A DNA stretch of 64,000 nt from positions 1,612,001 to 1,676,000 of the forward strand of contig NZ_CP069526.1 in NCBI RefSeq assembly GCF_016889705.1, given 5' to 3'. Under the pieces are notes generated by a model. That model was given only the letters and a program-made list of their open reading frames with translations, ran no database searches and was not told the origin of the DNA. Positions 27,276-35,825 of this stretch are shown in pieces; the first letter of the stretch is position 1, and every line of letters starts with the position of its first letter. Made by a program: the position numbers and the translations under genes. This stretch comes from Amycolatopsis sp. FDAARGOS 1241 (GTDB lineage: Bacteria; Actinomycetota; Actinomycetes; Mycobacteriales; Pseudonocardiaceae).

Positions 27276-27566
27276 CTACGGTCTAGGTAGGCGTTGCAGA
27301 GCGGGGTTCGACGCTGTCGCCGGCCTCCGCGTCCGGCCATGAGCAGGTGGAACTGCTGTCACCACAGCCGGTTCGTCGCGGGTTTTCTCCGCGCGGTCGA
27401 TTTCGGTGACCAGCTCACGGGGCGCCAGGGCGAGCATCGGCGCGGAGTAGCTCCGCGCCGCCTCGCCGCCACACTCCGGGCACGTCCACCGCGGCGTGGC
27501 CGCCCCCATCGGCAGGCGCACCTCGAAAACGCCGTCCTGGTCGCATCGATATTGGTACGTCGCCAT
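27276..27566 (-). CDS. FmdB-type zinc-ribbon protein
   Basis: Encodes 96 aa. The N-terminus has the FmdB pattern (MATYQYRCDQDGVFEVRLPM, then WTCPECGGEAARSYSAP). Only three of the usual four zinc-binding cysteines remain, because the first CxxC reads CDQD; the Asp may substitute. The C-terminal half is low complexity. The family is associated with formamidase operons and is thought to be regulatory. The 176 bp between it and fmdA contains no other gene. Confidence 0.7.
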   Translation of the reverse strand: MATYQYRCDQDGVFEVRLPMGAATPRWTCPECGGEAARSYSAPMLALAPRELVTEIDRAEKTRDEPAVVTAVPPAHGRTRRPATASNPALQRLPRP

Positions 27567-27940
27567 GGGTCGCAGCCTCCCTACTGCTCGCTCATTCCCC
27601 GAAGTCAGGCCCCCCGGCGCATCGTCAGCAACTCGAGCCGAAGAGCGGGAAATCAGGACAATAAATTACGCTACCAGTCAATTTATGCAGGCACAACGCG
27701 GCTCTTTGATCGAAAAACGACTGTGCGCAGCGAGACCATTTATCCACGTGCGGTGACGGATGCGGCTTCGCGGCGGCCGGCGTCCGGGCGGGCCTGAGCT
27801 TCGTCGTCGTGTGTCGGCACACCACCCGTTTTCGCGCGACGTCCGGTGTACGGGATTTGTTCACTCCTTGGGCACCAGCCCGGCACCCGCGTCCTGCACG
27901 CTCGCTCGGGTTTGGGCGACAGAACGGACGGGACGGACGG
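27567..27940. promoter_or_regulatory. AT-richer divergent intergenic region
   Basis: About 370 bp between the FmdB-type gene and the PhoD gene. The part 27645-27750 is markedly AT-rich for this genome (for example CAGGACAATAAATTACGC and GTCAATTTATGCAGG) and probably holds the promoter of the formamidase operon. No clear PHO box or GlnR box could be read by eye. Confidence 0.4.
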
Positions 27941-30442
27941 ATGGCGACGTTTTCCCTGGATCGGCGGCGGTTCCTCACGCTGGCCGGAGGCACGGTCGGT
28001 GCCGTGGCACTGGGTGCCGGGCAGCAGGCGGAGGCCGCCGAGCTCGATCCGGCGCCCTTCACCCTGGGCGTGGCTTCCGGCGAGCCCGATCACACGAGCG
28101 TGGTGCTGTGGACCCGGCTCGCCCCCGACCCGCTGAACGCGCAGACGGGCGGCATGCCGGCCGCGCCGGTCGAGGTGGCGTGGGAACTCGCGCGCGACGC
28201 CGGGTTCCGCCACGTGCTCGCCCGCGGCGCGGTCACCGCGGTGCCCGAATCGGCGCACACCGTGCACGTGCTCGCGACCGACCTGGCACCGGATCGCTGG
28301 TACTGGTACCGGTTCACCGCGGACGGCGTCCGCAGCCGCACCGGCCGCACCCGCACGCTGCCGGCGCCGGGCGCGAAGCCGGACGCGATGCGGTTCGCGT
28401 TCGCGTCGTGCCAGTCGTGGGCCGGCGGGCCGTACCCGGCCTACCGGGACATGGCCGAGCAGGACCTCGACTTCGTGGTGCACCTCGGCGACTACATCTA
28501 CGAGACCACGGGCGGCAGCCTCGCGGAGTTCCGTCGGCTGCACGCGCTCTACAAGACCTCGCCCGACCTGCGCGCGGCGCACGCTCGTTTCCCGTTCTTC
28601 CTTACCTGGGACGACCACGAGGTCCAGAACAACTACGCCGGCGACGTCGCGGGCGGTGCGGGGGACGGCCGGCCGTTCCTCGAGCGGCGCGCCAACGGCT
28701 ACCAGGCGTACTACGAGCACCTGCCGATGCGCCCCGAGCAGCAGGCTCACGGCCCGGATGCGCTGATGTACCGGCGGATGCGCTTCGGCCGGCTCGCCGA
28801 GTTCAGCATCCTCGACACCCGCCAGTACCGCTCCGACCAGGCGCTGGGCGACGGCCGCAAGGAGCCGGCCGGCGAGGTGTTCGACCCCGGGCGCACGCTC
28901 ACCGGCCCGGAGCAGGAGCGCTGGCTGCTCGACGGGCTCGCCGCGTCGAAGGCCACCTGGAACGTGCTCGCGCAGCAGACGATCATGGCGCAGTTCGACT
29001 ACGACCTCGGGCCAGGCAAGATCGTCAACTTGGACCAGTGGGACGGCTACCCGCCGGCCCGTGCGCGCATCCTCGATTTCCTCGCCCGCGAGCGGCCCGC
29101 CAACCCGGTGGTGCTGAGCGGCGACTGGCACACGCACTGGGTCAACGACCTCAAGACCGACTTCGACGACCCGCGTTCGCCGGTGATCGCCACCGAGTTC
29201 GTGGGCACGTCGATCTCGTCCGGGGCCGGCTGGGACGCCGACGTCCGCCTCGGCCTGGCGGCGAACCCGCACGTCAAGTTCTACAACGGGACCTACCGCG
29301 GGTACGTGCGCTGCGAGGTCACGCCTGAGAAGTGGCGCAGCGACCTGCGGATCGTGCTCAACGCGAGCGACGCCGCCTCGCCCGCCTACACCATCGCGGC
29401 CTACGAAGTGCGCGATGGCGTGCCGGGTGCCTACCGCGTCGACGACGGCGACGGCTTGGCCGGCGTCGTCACGGACCGGGGGAGCGGCAAGCCGCTGCCG
29501 AACGTCGAGATCGCCGTGCACCGCGAAGACGGCTCGCGGCTCGTCGCCGTCACGACCAACCCTGCCGGCGAGTACGTCGCCTTCGCCCCGCCCGGCGCGT
29601 TCACCGTGCGCGTGAACGGGGTCGGCTATGACCTCGCGAGCGCTCCGGTGCGCATCGGCGAGTCCGGTGGGTCCACAGTGGATTTCCGGCTCACGCGATC
29701 GGTGGCGGCGGCGGCGAAGGGCCGGACGGTGCCGGGCCCGATCTCGCAGGCGACGGCGTCGGACATCGTGCTCGCCAACGACCTGCTGGCACTGGCGATC
29801 TCGGCCGGCAGCACTGACTCGCAGCTGCCCGGCGTCACGCTCGGCAAACCGCTCGACCTCGCCGCCGTCGGGCACCTCGACCAGCTGGACTGGATGAACC
29901 TGCCGTACGCCTCGGCGGCGCAGCCCCGCGGCGGCAACGCGTGGCAGCAGCTGACCGTGCGGGCCACGACCGTCGAACTGGTCTCGCCCACCGAGGTCCG
30001 CGTGAGCGGCGCGAGCACCGCGGTGGCGGACATCGGCGTGGTGACCACGTTCGGCGTGCGCACCGGCGAGCCGTGGGTCCGCGCCACGACGGTGTTCACC
30101 AACACGGGCACCGCCGCCCGCACGTTCTGGCTCGGCGACGTCGTCGACCACGACGGCACCGGCCAGCGCAGCGGCGTCGCCGGCCACGGCACCATCACGG
30201 CGTCGGCTCCCGCCGACTTCACCCCCACCGCCCCGTGGCTCGGCATGACCGGCTCCGACCGCCAGACCTACGGCCTCCTCTACGACGAGCCCGGCTTCAC
30301 TGTCTACGCGTGCGGCATCTGGGCCATGACGCAACGGCAGATCACCCTCGCCCCCGGCGCTGCTTTCACCCTGGCCCGCCGCATCGCCGCCGTCGACAAC
30401 GGCGGTGCGGCCGACCCGTTCGCCGTGCTCGCCGCCCTCTGA
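27941..30442 (+). CDS. phoD: secreted PhoD-like alkaline phosphatase with added domains
   Basis: Encodes 833 aa. A Tat signal is at the N-terminus (RRRFLTLAGGTVGAVALGAG). The PhoD N-terminal beta domain (about 40-130) is followed by the metal site: FASCQSW, HLGDYIYE, TWDDHEVQNNY and LSGDWHTHW, ligands of the Ca/Fe centre. After the catalytic domain comes a carboxypeptidase-regulatory-like beta domain (GVVTDRGSGKPLPNVEIAV, about 505-580) and a ~250-residue C-terminal region resembling a beta-sandwich. It is longer than typical PhoD (~540 aa). It should act outside the cell on phosphate esters. The frame upstream of ATG 27941 lacks a signal. Confidence 0.9.
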   Translation: MATFSLDRRRFLTLAGGTVGAVALGAGQQAEAAELDPAPFTLGVASGEPDHTSVVLWTRLAPDPLNAQTGGMPAAPVEVAWELARDAGFRHVLARGAVTAVPESAHTVHVLATDLAPDRWYWYRFTADGVRSRTGRTRTLPAPGAKPDAMRFAFASCQSWAGGPYPAYRDMAEQDLDFVVHLGDYIYETTGGSLAEFRRLHALYKTSPDLRAAHARFPFFLTWDDHEVQNNYAGDVAGGAGDGRPFLERRANGYQAYYEHLPMRPEQQAHGPDALMYRRMRFGRLAEFSILDTRQYRSDQALGDGRKEPAGEVFDPGRTLTGPEQERWLLDGLAASKATWNVLAQQTIMAQFDYDLGPGKIVNLDQWDGYPPARARILDFLARERPANPVVLSGDWHTHWVNDLKTDFDDPRSPVIATEFVGTSISSGAGWDADVRLGLAANPHVKFYNGTYRGYVRCEVTPEKWRSDLRIVLNASDAASPAYTIAAYEVRDGVPGAYRVDDGDGLAGVVTDRGSGKPLPNVEIAVHREDGSRLVAVTTNPAGEYVAFAPPGAFTVRVNGVGYDLASAPVRIGESGGSTVDFRLTRSVAAAAKGRTVPGPISQATASDIVLANDLLALAISAGSTDSQLPGVTLGKPLDLAAVGHLDQLDWMNLPYASAAQPRGGNAWQQLTVRATTVELVSPTEVRVSGASTAVADIGVVTTFGVRTGEPWVRATTVFTNTGTAARTFWLGDVVDHDGTGQRSGVAGHGTITASAPADFTPTAPWLGMTGSDRQTYGLLYDEPGFTVYACGIWAMTQRQITLAPGAAFTLARRIAAVDNGGAADPFAVLAAL

Positions 30443-30448
30443 CCGCCG

Positions 30449-30484
30449 GGTGGCGGGTGGCCCGGGACCCGGCCACCCGCCACC
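30449..30484 (+). terminator. strong hairpin after the PhoD gene
   Basis: Perfect 14-bp GC-rich stem (GGTGGCGGGTGGCC / GGCCACCCGCCACC) with an 8-base loop, 6 bp after the stop. It lies between convergent genes and can serve both strands. Confidence 0.8.
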
Positions 30485-30532
30485 TGCCCGAAGCCGGCCC
30501 ACGCGAAGCTGCGGGGACGCTGGAGGTCAGCC

Positions 30533-31075
30533 TCAGCCGAGGGGGTTGAGGACGAGGTACCCGTCGAGCCGGCTGATCCGGCCGGTGTCGGGGTCCGGCG
30601 GCAGGTGGTGACCGAGGTTCTCGGAGCGGACTTCACCGATCCACTGGTCGTGCTGGTATTCGTGGTTGATCAGCGCGACCAGCAGGTGCTGTGCGACGAC
30701 GGTGAGCTGGCCGGGGGAGCCGACGCGGCCGTCGGCGATGGCGCCGAGGCGGGCGTGGACCCGTTCCGCGACCGTCTCCCGGAACGCGGTGAGCCGCTCG
30801 ATCGTCGGCAGTGCGCCGCGGAACTGTTCGGGGTTGGCCGAGTCCATCAGCCCGTCCAGTTCGGGGTCAGGGCTCGGCTCAGCGGCGGTCAGGTTGCGGA
30901 CCATGAAGTGGGCCACGTGAGCTTGGTGGCCGAGGTGCCAGCCGATCGCGCTGGAGTTCTCGTGCGGGCGCCAGGTCACCTCGTCGGGGGTGAGGTCCTT
31001 CCACAGCAGGTCGGTGTAGCCGCGCGCCCGGTCGTACTCGCGGAGCAGTTCTGTGACTTCGTGGATCGTGATCAC
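30533..31075 (-). CDS. DinB-superfamily protein
   Basis: Encodes 180 aa of the four-helix DinB/YfiT-like fold, whose members include thiol-dependent metal enzymes. The three metal His positions are visible: SAIGWHLGHQAHVAHF (first), and LINHEYQHDQWIGE (second pair). The start is GTG 31075; the frame continues upstream without a convincing site. It is monocistronic and convergent with the PhoD gene. Substrate unknown; actinobacterial relatives are often mycothiol-dependent. Confidence 0.75.
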   Translation of the reverse strand: MITIHEVTELLREYDRARGYTDLLWKDLTPDEVTWRPHENSSAIGWHLGHQAHVAHFMVRNLTAAEPSPDPELDGLMDSANPEQFRGALPTIERLTAFRETVAERVHARLGAIADGRVGSPGQLTVVAQHLLVALINHEYQHDQWIGEVRSENLGHHLPPDPDTGRISRLDGYLVLNPLG

Positions 31076-31425
31076 CTCGGGTGTGTGGGATTCGCGGAAC
31101 GCGTGGGTGCGTCGGGTCGCGTAAAGCGCGGGCCGCCGATCAGCCGGCAAGCGGGGCGCCTTCGAGCTGCCCGGCGTTGCTCGGTGCTGTTTCCGTCGAC
31201 GCCCAGTGCGGGCGGTCGCCGAGCACGGGATGCCGATGAACCGGGTGCTCGAAGAGCGCGTTCCAGGTTGCATGGTGCTCGTGCTGCCCGGCAAGAAGCG
31301 TAAACTCACTCCCCAGCGCACCTGCGCCCGGCGGTGGGGCTCGCCGGACCCGAACCGCGGTTCCGGCCGCCGACAGTCCCTACTTGGTCCACGATCCCAG
31401 CGATAACAGGTTGGGGTGCGCGCCC
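31076..31425. other. intergenic region without a gene
   Basis: Roughly 350 bp between divergent genes. No open frame shows convincing coding bias on either strand and I see no family similarity. It should carry promoters for the DinB gene and the glutamine synthetase transcript. Confidence 0.4.
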
Positions 31426-31563
31426 GTGACAACTCTGGCCCGGCCGCTCGGCGGCCCACCCGGAACGGCTCCGCGCGCCGGCGCCGACCATTGGGCACGC
31501 GCCGAGCTGTCGGAACGCGGCAGCGTCCTCGGCCTCCTCACCGGCGTCGTCCAGGTGTCCTGA
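31426..31563 (+). CDS. possible 45-residue leader protein upstream of glutamine synthetase
   Basis: From GTG 31426 the frame reads [20 protein letters not shown] then [18 protein letters not shown] and stops 47 bp before glnA. Third-position GC is high and the C-terminal part looks like folded protein. There is no good ribosome site. It may be a short gene cotranscribed with glnA or the tail of a lost gene. Confidence 0.3.
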   Translation: MTTLARPLGGPPGTAPRAGADHWARAELSERGSVLGLLTGVVQVS

Positions 31564-31610
31564 GCTCGCCGCAAGCCGTCATCGACACCCGCGAAAGGAG
31601 ACAGGAGAAC

Positions 31611-33035
31611 ATGTTCACCAACGCCGACGAGATCCTGCGCTTCGTCGCCGACGAGGAAGTCCGGTTCATCGACATCCAGTTCTGCGACCTGCCTGGCATC
31701 ATGCAGCACTTCACCGTCCCGGCCGCCTCCTTCGAAGCGGATTCCTTCACCGACGGGCTCGCCTTCGACGGCTCCTCGGTCCGCGGGTTCCAGTCCATCC
31801 ACGAGTCGGACATGCTGCTGCTTCCCGACCCGGTCACCGCCCGCGTCGACCCGTTCCGCGCCCAGAAGACCCTCGCGATGAACTTCTTCGTGCACGATCC
31901 GTTCACGCACGAGGCGTACAGCCGCGACCCGCGCAACATCGCCCGCAAGGCCGAGCAGTACATCGCCGAATCCAGCATCGCGGACCGGGCGTTCTTCGGG
32001 CCGGAGGCCGAGTTCTACATCTTCGACTCCGTCCGGTTCGACTTCACGGAGAACGGTGCTTTCCACGAGGTCGACTCGATCGAGGGCTGGTGGAACACCG
32101 GCGCCGACGAAGCCGGCGGGAACCAGGGTTACAAGACCCCGTACAAGGGCGGCTACTTCCCTGTGCCACCACTCGATCACTTCGCCGACCTGCGCGACCG
32201 GATGGTGCGCAACCTGGCCGACGTCGGGATCGAGGTCGAGAAGGCCCACCACGAGGTCGGCAGCGGCGGCCAGGCCGAGATCAACTACAAATTCAACACC
32301 CTCCTGCACGCCGCGGACGACCTGCAGCTGTTCAAGTACATCGTGAAGAACACCGGCTGGGCGGCCGGCAAGTCCGTCACCTTCATGCCCAAGCCGCTCT
32401 TCGGTGACAACGGTTCCGGCATGCACTGCCACCAATCCCTGTGGGACGAGAACGGGCCCCTCTTCTACGACGAAACCGGTTACGGCGGCCTGTCCGACAT
32501 CGGGCGGCACTACGTCGGCGGCATCCTGCACCACGCGCCGAGCCTGCTGGCTTTCACCAACCCGACGGTGAACTCCTACCACCGCCTCGTCCCCGGCTAC
32601 GAGGCACCGATCAACCTCGTGTACTCCCAGCGCAACCGCTCCGCCTGCGTCCGCATCCCGATCACCGGCAGCAGCCCCAAGGCCAAGCGCATCGAGTTCC
32701 GCTGCCCCGACTCCTCCGGCAACCCCTACCTCGCGTTCGCCGCGATGGTGATGGCCGGACTCGACGGGATCCGCAACAAGATCGAGCCGGCGGAGCCGAT
32801 CGACAAGGATCTCTACGAACTCCCGCCCGAGGAAGCTCGCGGGGTCGCCCAAGTCCCCGGATCACTGGACGCGGTGATCGACCGGTTGGAAACCGACCAC
32901 GAGTTCCTCCTCAAAGGTGGCGTGTTCACGCCGGACGTGATCGAGACCTGGATCGACTTCAAGCGCGAGCACGAAATCGACCCGCTGCGGTTGCGCCCGC
33001 ACCCGTTCGAATTCGCGTTGTACTACGACGTGTGA
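31611..33035 (+). CDS. glnA: type I glutamine synthetase
   Basis: Encodes 474 aa of GSI, which makes glutamine from glutamate, ammonia and ATP as a dodecamer. Signature blocks are [60 protein letters not shown], and [10 protein letters not shown], where Tyr is the adenylylation site of the GSI-beta group. The start ATG at 31611 follows ACAGGAGAAC. The gene is separate from any obvious glnE/glnII and lies near formamidase and a urea channel, so it may be a paralogue for scavenged ammonia. Nothing in the sequence shows whether it is the main GS. Confidence 0.92.
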   Translation: MFTNADEILRFVADEEVRFIDIQFCDLPGIMQHFTVPAASFEADSFTDGLAFDGSSVRGFQSIHESDMLLLPDPVTARVDPFRAQKTLAMNFFVHDPFTHEAYSRDPRNIARKAEQYIAESSIADRAFFGPEAEFYIFDSVRFDFTENGAFHEVDSIEGWWNTGADEAGGNQGYKTPYKGGYFPVPPLDHFADLRDRMVRNLADVGIEVEKAHHEVGSGGQAEINYKFNTLLHAADDLQLFKYIVKNTGWAAGKSVTFMPKPLFGDNGSGMHCHQSLWDENGPLFYDETGYGGLSDIGRHYVGGILHHAPSLLAFTNPTVNSYHRLVPGYEAPINLVYSQRNRSACVRIPITGSSPKAKRIEFRCPDSSGNPYLAFAAMVMAGLDGIRNKIEPAEPIDKDLYELPPEEARGVAQVPGSLDAVIDRLETDHEFLLKGGVFTPDVIETWIDFKREHEIDPLRLRPHPFEFALYYDV

Positions 33036-33191
33036 GGGGTGACCGGGATCGGCTCGCGGCCGATGAAAAACTGTTGGCCGCGAGGACCCGGCTCGGCTGC
33101 GGGCCGGGCGTAGCGTCGTCCTGTGGTGCGGACCCGGCGCAGCCGCGGTGCGGCCGCCGGTACCGATCTTGCCCACCGATCGGAGGCCGCG

Positions 33192-33872
33192 ATGACCTTT
33201 CCCGAGGACTACCTGCATCCGGTGGGCCGCGGCGCGTTCTTCATCGAACACCAGCATCGGCACCCGCGGGTTGACAGGTCCGTCTACATCGCCCCGACAG
33301 CCGTGTTGTGCGGGGAGGTGACCGTCGGGCCGCACAGCCGGGTCCTCTTCGGCGCCGTGCTCACCGCGGAGGGAGGTCCGGTCGAGATGGGCGCGCACTG
33401 CGTGGTCATGGAGCACGCGGTGCTGCGGGGCTCCCGGCGCCATCCGGTTCGGCTCGGGGATCACGTGCTGGTCGGGCCGCACACCCACCTCAGCGGGTGC
33501 GTCATCGACAGCAACGCGCGAGTCGCGACCGGTGCGATGATCTACAACGGTGCGCGCATCGGGTCCGGCGCCGATGTCGAGGCCGGCGCCGTGGTGCACG
33601 TGAACACCGTGGTACCGCCGGAAACAGTGGTGCCGATCGGCTGGTTCGCCGGTGGCGACCCGGTCCAGCTGATCCCGCCGCAGCAGTGGGAACGCATCTC
33701 CGCGGTGATGGAACCGCTCAACTACCGGGGAACCGTCTTCGGCGTGACCGAGGCGCCGGACGAACCGGCGATGACCCGGATCGCGCAACGCTACGCGCGG
33801 GCGCTCGCCTTGCACCGCTACGACGAGAACGTCAGCCCGGAACTGCTCGGCGAGCCGAGGGACCGGGTGTGA
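33192..33872 (+). CDS. hexapeptide-repeat protein, gamma-carbonic-anhydrase-like
   Basis: Encodes 226 aa dominated by left-handed beta-helix hexapeptides (SVYIAPTAVLCGEVTVG ... RVATGAMIYNGARIGSGADV). His residues in VVMEHAVLRG and VGPHTHLSG occupy positions like the metal ligands of gamma-carbonic anhydrases. A C-terminal helical tail follows (ERISAVMEPLNYRG). The function could be a carbonic anhydrase or an acyltransferase; the sequence does not decide. ATG 33192 has CGGAGGCCGCG upstream. It follows glnA by 156 bp. Confidence 0.75.
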   Translation: MTFPEDYLHPVGRGAFFIEHQHRHPRVDRSVYIAPTAVLCGEVTVGPHSRVLFGAVLTAEGGPVEMGAHCVVMEHAVLRGSRRHPVRLGDHVLVGPHTHLSGCVIDSNARVATGAMIYNGARIGSGADVEAGAVVHVNTVVPPETVVPIGWFAGGDPVQLIPPQQWERISAVMEPLNYRGTVFGVTEAPDEPAMTRIAQRYARALALHRYDENVSPELLGEPRDRV

Positions 33873-34007
33873 CCAGGCAGGCTCCCGATGAATCTTCCGG
33901 CGTGACCGGCCTTGGGGTGCCATCCGCGACGCCGGGAACGTCCGTGCGAGCGGAGACGTCGGCGTCCTCTAAGCCGCGAGGGTGGCTGCTCGGACGCCGA
34001 CGGTTGA

Positions 34008-34190
34008 GCCGTTCAACCGCCCGTGGACCAGGTTGCCGCGGACATCGGCACTGAGGTGACCGTGTTGTGGGGCGAGGACCCGAATTCGACCAAACCGGGT
34101 GTCGAACGCCACCGCCAGGTAGGGATCCGGGCCACCGTCGCGCCCGCCCCGTACGTGCAGGAAGTCCGCGACAGCTACCGCAAATCCTGA
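34008..34190 (+). pseudogene. C-terminal stub of an aminomethyltransferase (GcvT-like) gene
   Basis: An open stretch reads VDQVAADIGTEVTVLWGEDP, NSTKPGVERHRQVGIRATVA, PAPYVQEVRDSYRK and stops. This closely matches the extreme C-terminus of GcvT-like folate-dependent methyltransferases (VLWGEP...VEPHRQ...IRATVAPAPY). Nothing of the ~400 upstream residues remains; an in-frame stop lies at 34005. A left-over of a deletion. Confidence 0.7.
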
Positions 34191-34252
34191 CTTGCCCCGT
34201 GTCACCACCCCGGCCGCGGTGGTGACCTGGATCGAGCAGCGACGCGGGAGGA

Positions 34253-34283
34253 CCGGCTGTCCCCGTCGAGCGGAGACAGCCGG
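34253..34283 (-). terminator. hairpin after the phosphodiester glycosidase gene
   Basis: Nine-base stem CCGGCTGTC / GACAGCCGG with a 13-base loop, immediately downstream of the minus-strand stop at 34292. Confidence 0.55.
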
Positions 34284-34291
34284 GGTGATCT

Positions 34292-35521
34292 TTACTTGAC
34301 GAAGATCCCGATCCCGTTGGCCACCGAGCGCTCGCCCGCAGCGTCGGTCGGGCGGTTGCGAACCGTGACGGCGTCAGCGCCGGGATCCCAGGCCACGAGT
34401 GTCGTCGACCCACCGCCGTCGAGGTTCACCGCGTTGGCGGCGCCGGCTTGCTGCAGCAGTTGTGCGACCTCGGGAGTGGTCATGCCGCCACTCACACCCG
34501 GCGCCGGCTGGACCGCGACGAGGAACATCTCGTGTCCGTCGGCACTGAACCCCGCGCCGGTCCGCACCGCGGCGGCCTTGGCGTCCTGGCCAGGTACCAC
34601 AGTGCCGTTCTCGAGGATCGGGAAGCCACCGACCGCGGATCGGAAGGGGACCCCGGTTCCGGTGGACAGGTTGTAGTGCACCGCGACGTGCTGGCCGATC
34701 GTGAGCGACCGAAGCGCGTCCGCGCCGGCCTCGCGCCCGACCAGCACGGTCTCGTCTGGCGCGATCGCGCCGGCGCCGACGGTGCCGCTGACCGCGACGA
34801 CCCGGCCGAGCCTCAGCGTCACCTCGGCGACGTCCGTACTGCACGCGGCGCCCCTGGTGGTGTCGGTGCCGCAGACCGAACGCGCGCGGGAGGTCGCACC
34901 CCACGCGCTGGTGTACGCCCCGATGCCACCGACCGGGATCGCGTACTGGTTCAACCCGCCCAGCGGCCGGGTGGTCGAGTTGATGCGGACGCTGCCCTCG
35001 AGGCTCGCCACGCCGAGCCTTCCCACCCCATCGGCACCGACGCCGAGCACGGCCTGCGTGGTGACCCCCGGTGGCATGCCGGGCCCGAACCGCTGTCCGT
35101 TGGGCACGGCGGCCTTGAGGGCGCGTCCGCCGGCGATCTCGGGGCCGTCGGAGGAGTCGGTGAAGGCGACGCCGGGGTGCTGGGCCTCGGTGTTGTTGAA
35201 GAAGTCGCCGTTGACGCCCGCCACCGCTCCCTGCGCGTTCGCCATCCGGGACACCGTGTTCGCCTGCGCCACGGACTGCGGGTGCAGGAGGTCCACGGAA
35301 ACGTGCGGGTTGCGCAGGTCGACGGTCAGCAGCTCACCCTGGACAGCCGCCGCACTGACCGACCTGGTCGTGAACGACTCGAGCCGAACGCCGGGAGCGA
35401 CCTGTTCGCTGGTGGCCACGTCGAGGGCCGTGTCCGCGAACGCCGGCGACGTCAGCGTCATCGGGGCTGCGGCCACAGCCGCGGTGAGCGTCAGCGCCAC
35501 CAACGATCTGCGCAGTCTCAT
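34292..35521 (-). CDS. secreted phosphodiester glycosidase family protein
   Basis: Encodes 409 aa with a Sec signal peptide (LRRSLVALTLTAAVAAAPMT, cleavage near AFA-DT). The body matches the NAGPA/phosphodiester alpha-GlcNAcase domain: VAGVNGDFFNNTEAQHPGV, SAVGGFPILENG and the C-terminal AVNLDGGGSTTLV. Bacterial members are implicated in wall-polymer or exopolysaccharide turnover outside the cell. ATG 35521 follows AGAAAGGACCCGCCC, and the longer frame upstream lacks a signal. Monocistronic, with a hairpin downstream. Confidence 0.85.
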   Translation of the reverse strand: MRLRRSLVALTLTAAVAAAPMTLTSPAFADTALDVATSEQVAPGVRLESFTTRSVSAAAVQGELLTVDLRNPHVSVDLLHPQSVAQANTVSRMANAQGAVAGVNGDFFNNTEAQHPGVAFTDSSDGPEIAGGRALKAAVPNGQRFGPGMPPGVTTQAVLGVGADGVGRLGVASLEGSVRINSTTRPLGGLNQYAIPVGGIGAYTSAWGATSRARSVCGTDTTRGAACSTDVAEVTLRLGRVVAVSGTVGAGAIAPDETVLVGREAGADALRSLTIGQHVAVHYNLSTGTGVPFRSAVGGFPILENGTVVPGQDAKAAAVRTGAGFSADGHEMFLVAVQPAPGVSGGMTTPEVAQLLQQAGAANAVNLDGGGSTTLVAWDPGADAVTVRNRPTDAAGERSVANGIGIFVK

Positions 35522-35825
35522 GGGCGGGTCCTTTCTAGACGGATCGGAGCCCACCCACTGTCCCGGTCGTTGGTGGCCCCGCCGAGACCGCGCCCGTGCG
35601 TCGTCGTGAACCCGACATGAACAGGTACGGCGATCACGTCGGCGCGCGGCGATGACCCGGGCGTTCATCCTCCAGGTACATCGCCTTGCCGGTGGAGGCT
35701 GATCGGCTCGATCCGCTGGCGGGGCTCGATTTCACCGCCGCGGCCGGGTCGCTGCGACAAGGCAGCTCGGGGGAAGTGCGCGGCCACGAGGACCCCGTCG
35801 CGGTGGCGACGCCGGCGACCAGCCG
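35522..35825. other. intergenic region without a gene
   Basis: About 300 bp between two minus-strand genes. I find no supported frame; the long antisense-like frames crossing it are compositional. It contains the promoter of the secreted glycosidase gene. Confidence 0.4.

Noticed and set aside
27640..27760. GlnR box upstream of the formamidase operon
   Set aside because: AT-rich, but no pair of GTnAC-GAAAC-like half sites with the right spacing.
27740..30502. 920-codon minus-strand frame opposite the PhoD gene
   Set aside because: Antisense shadow; the plus-strand Tat phosphatase explains the coding signal.
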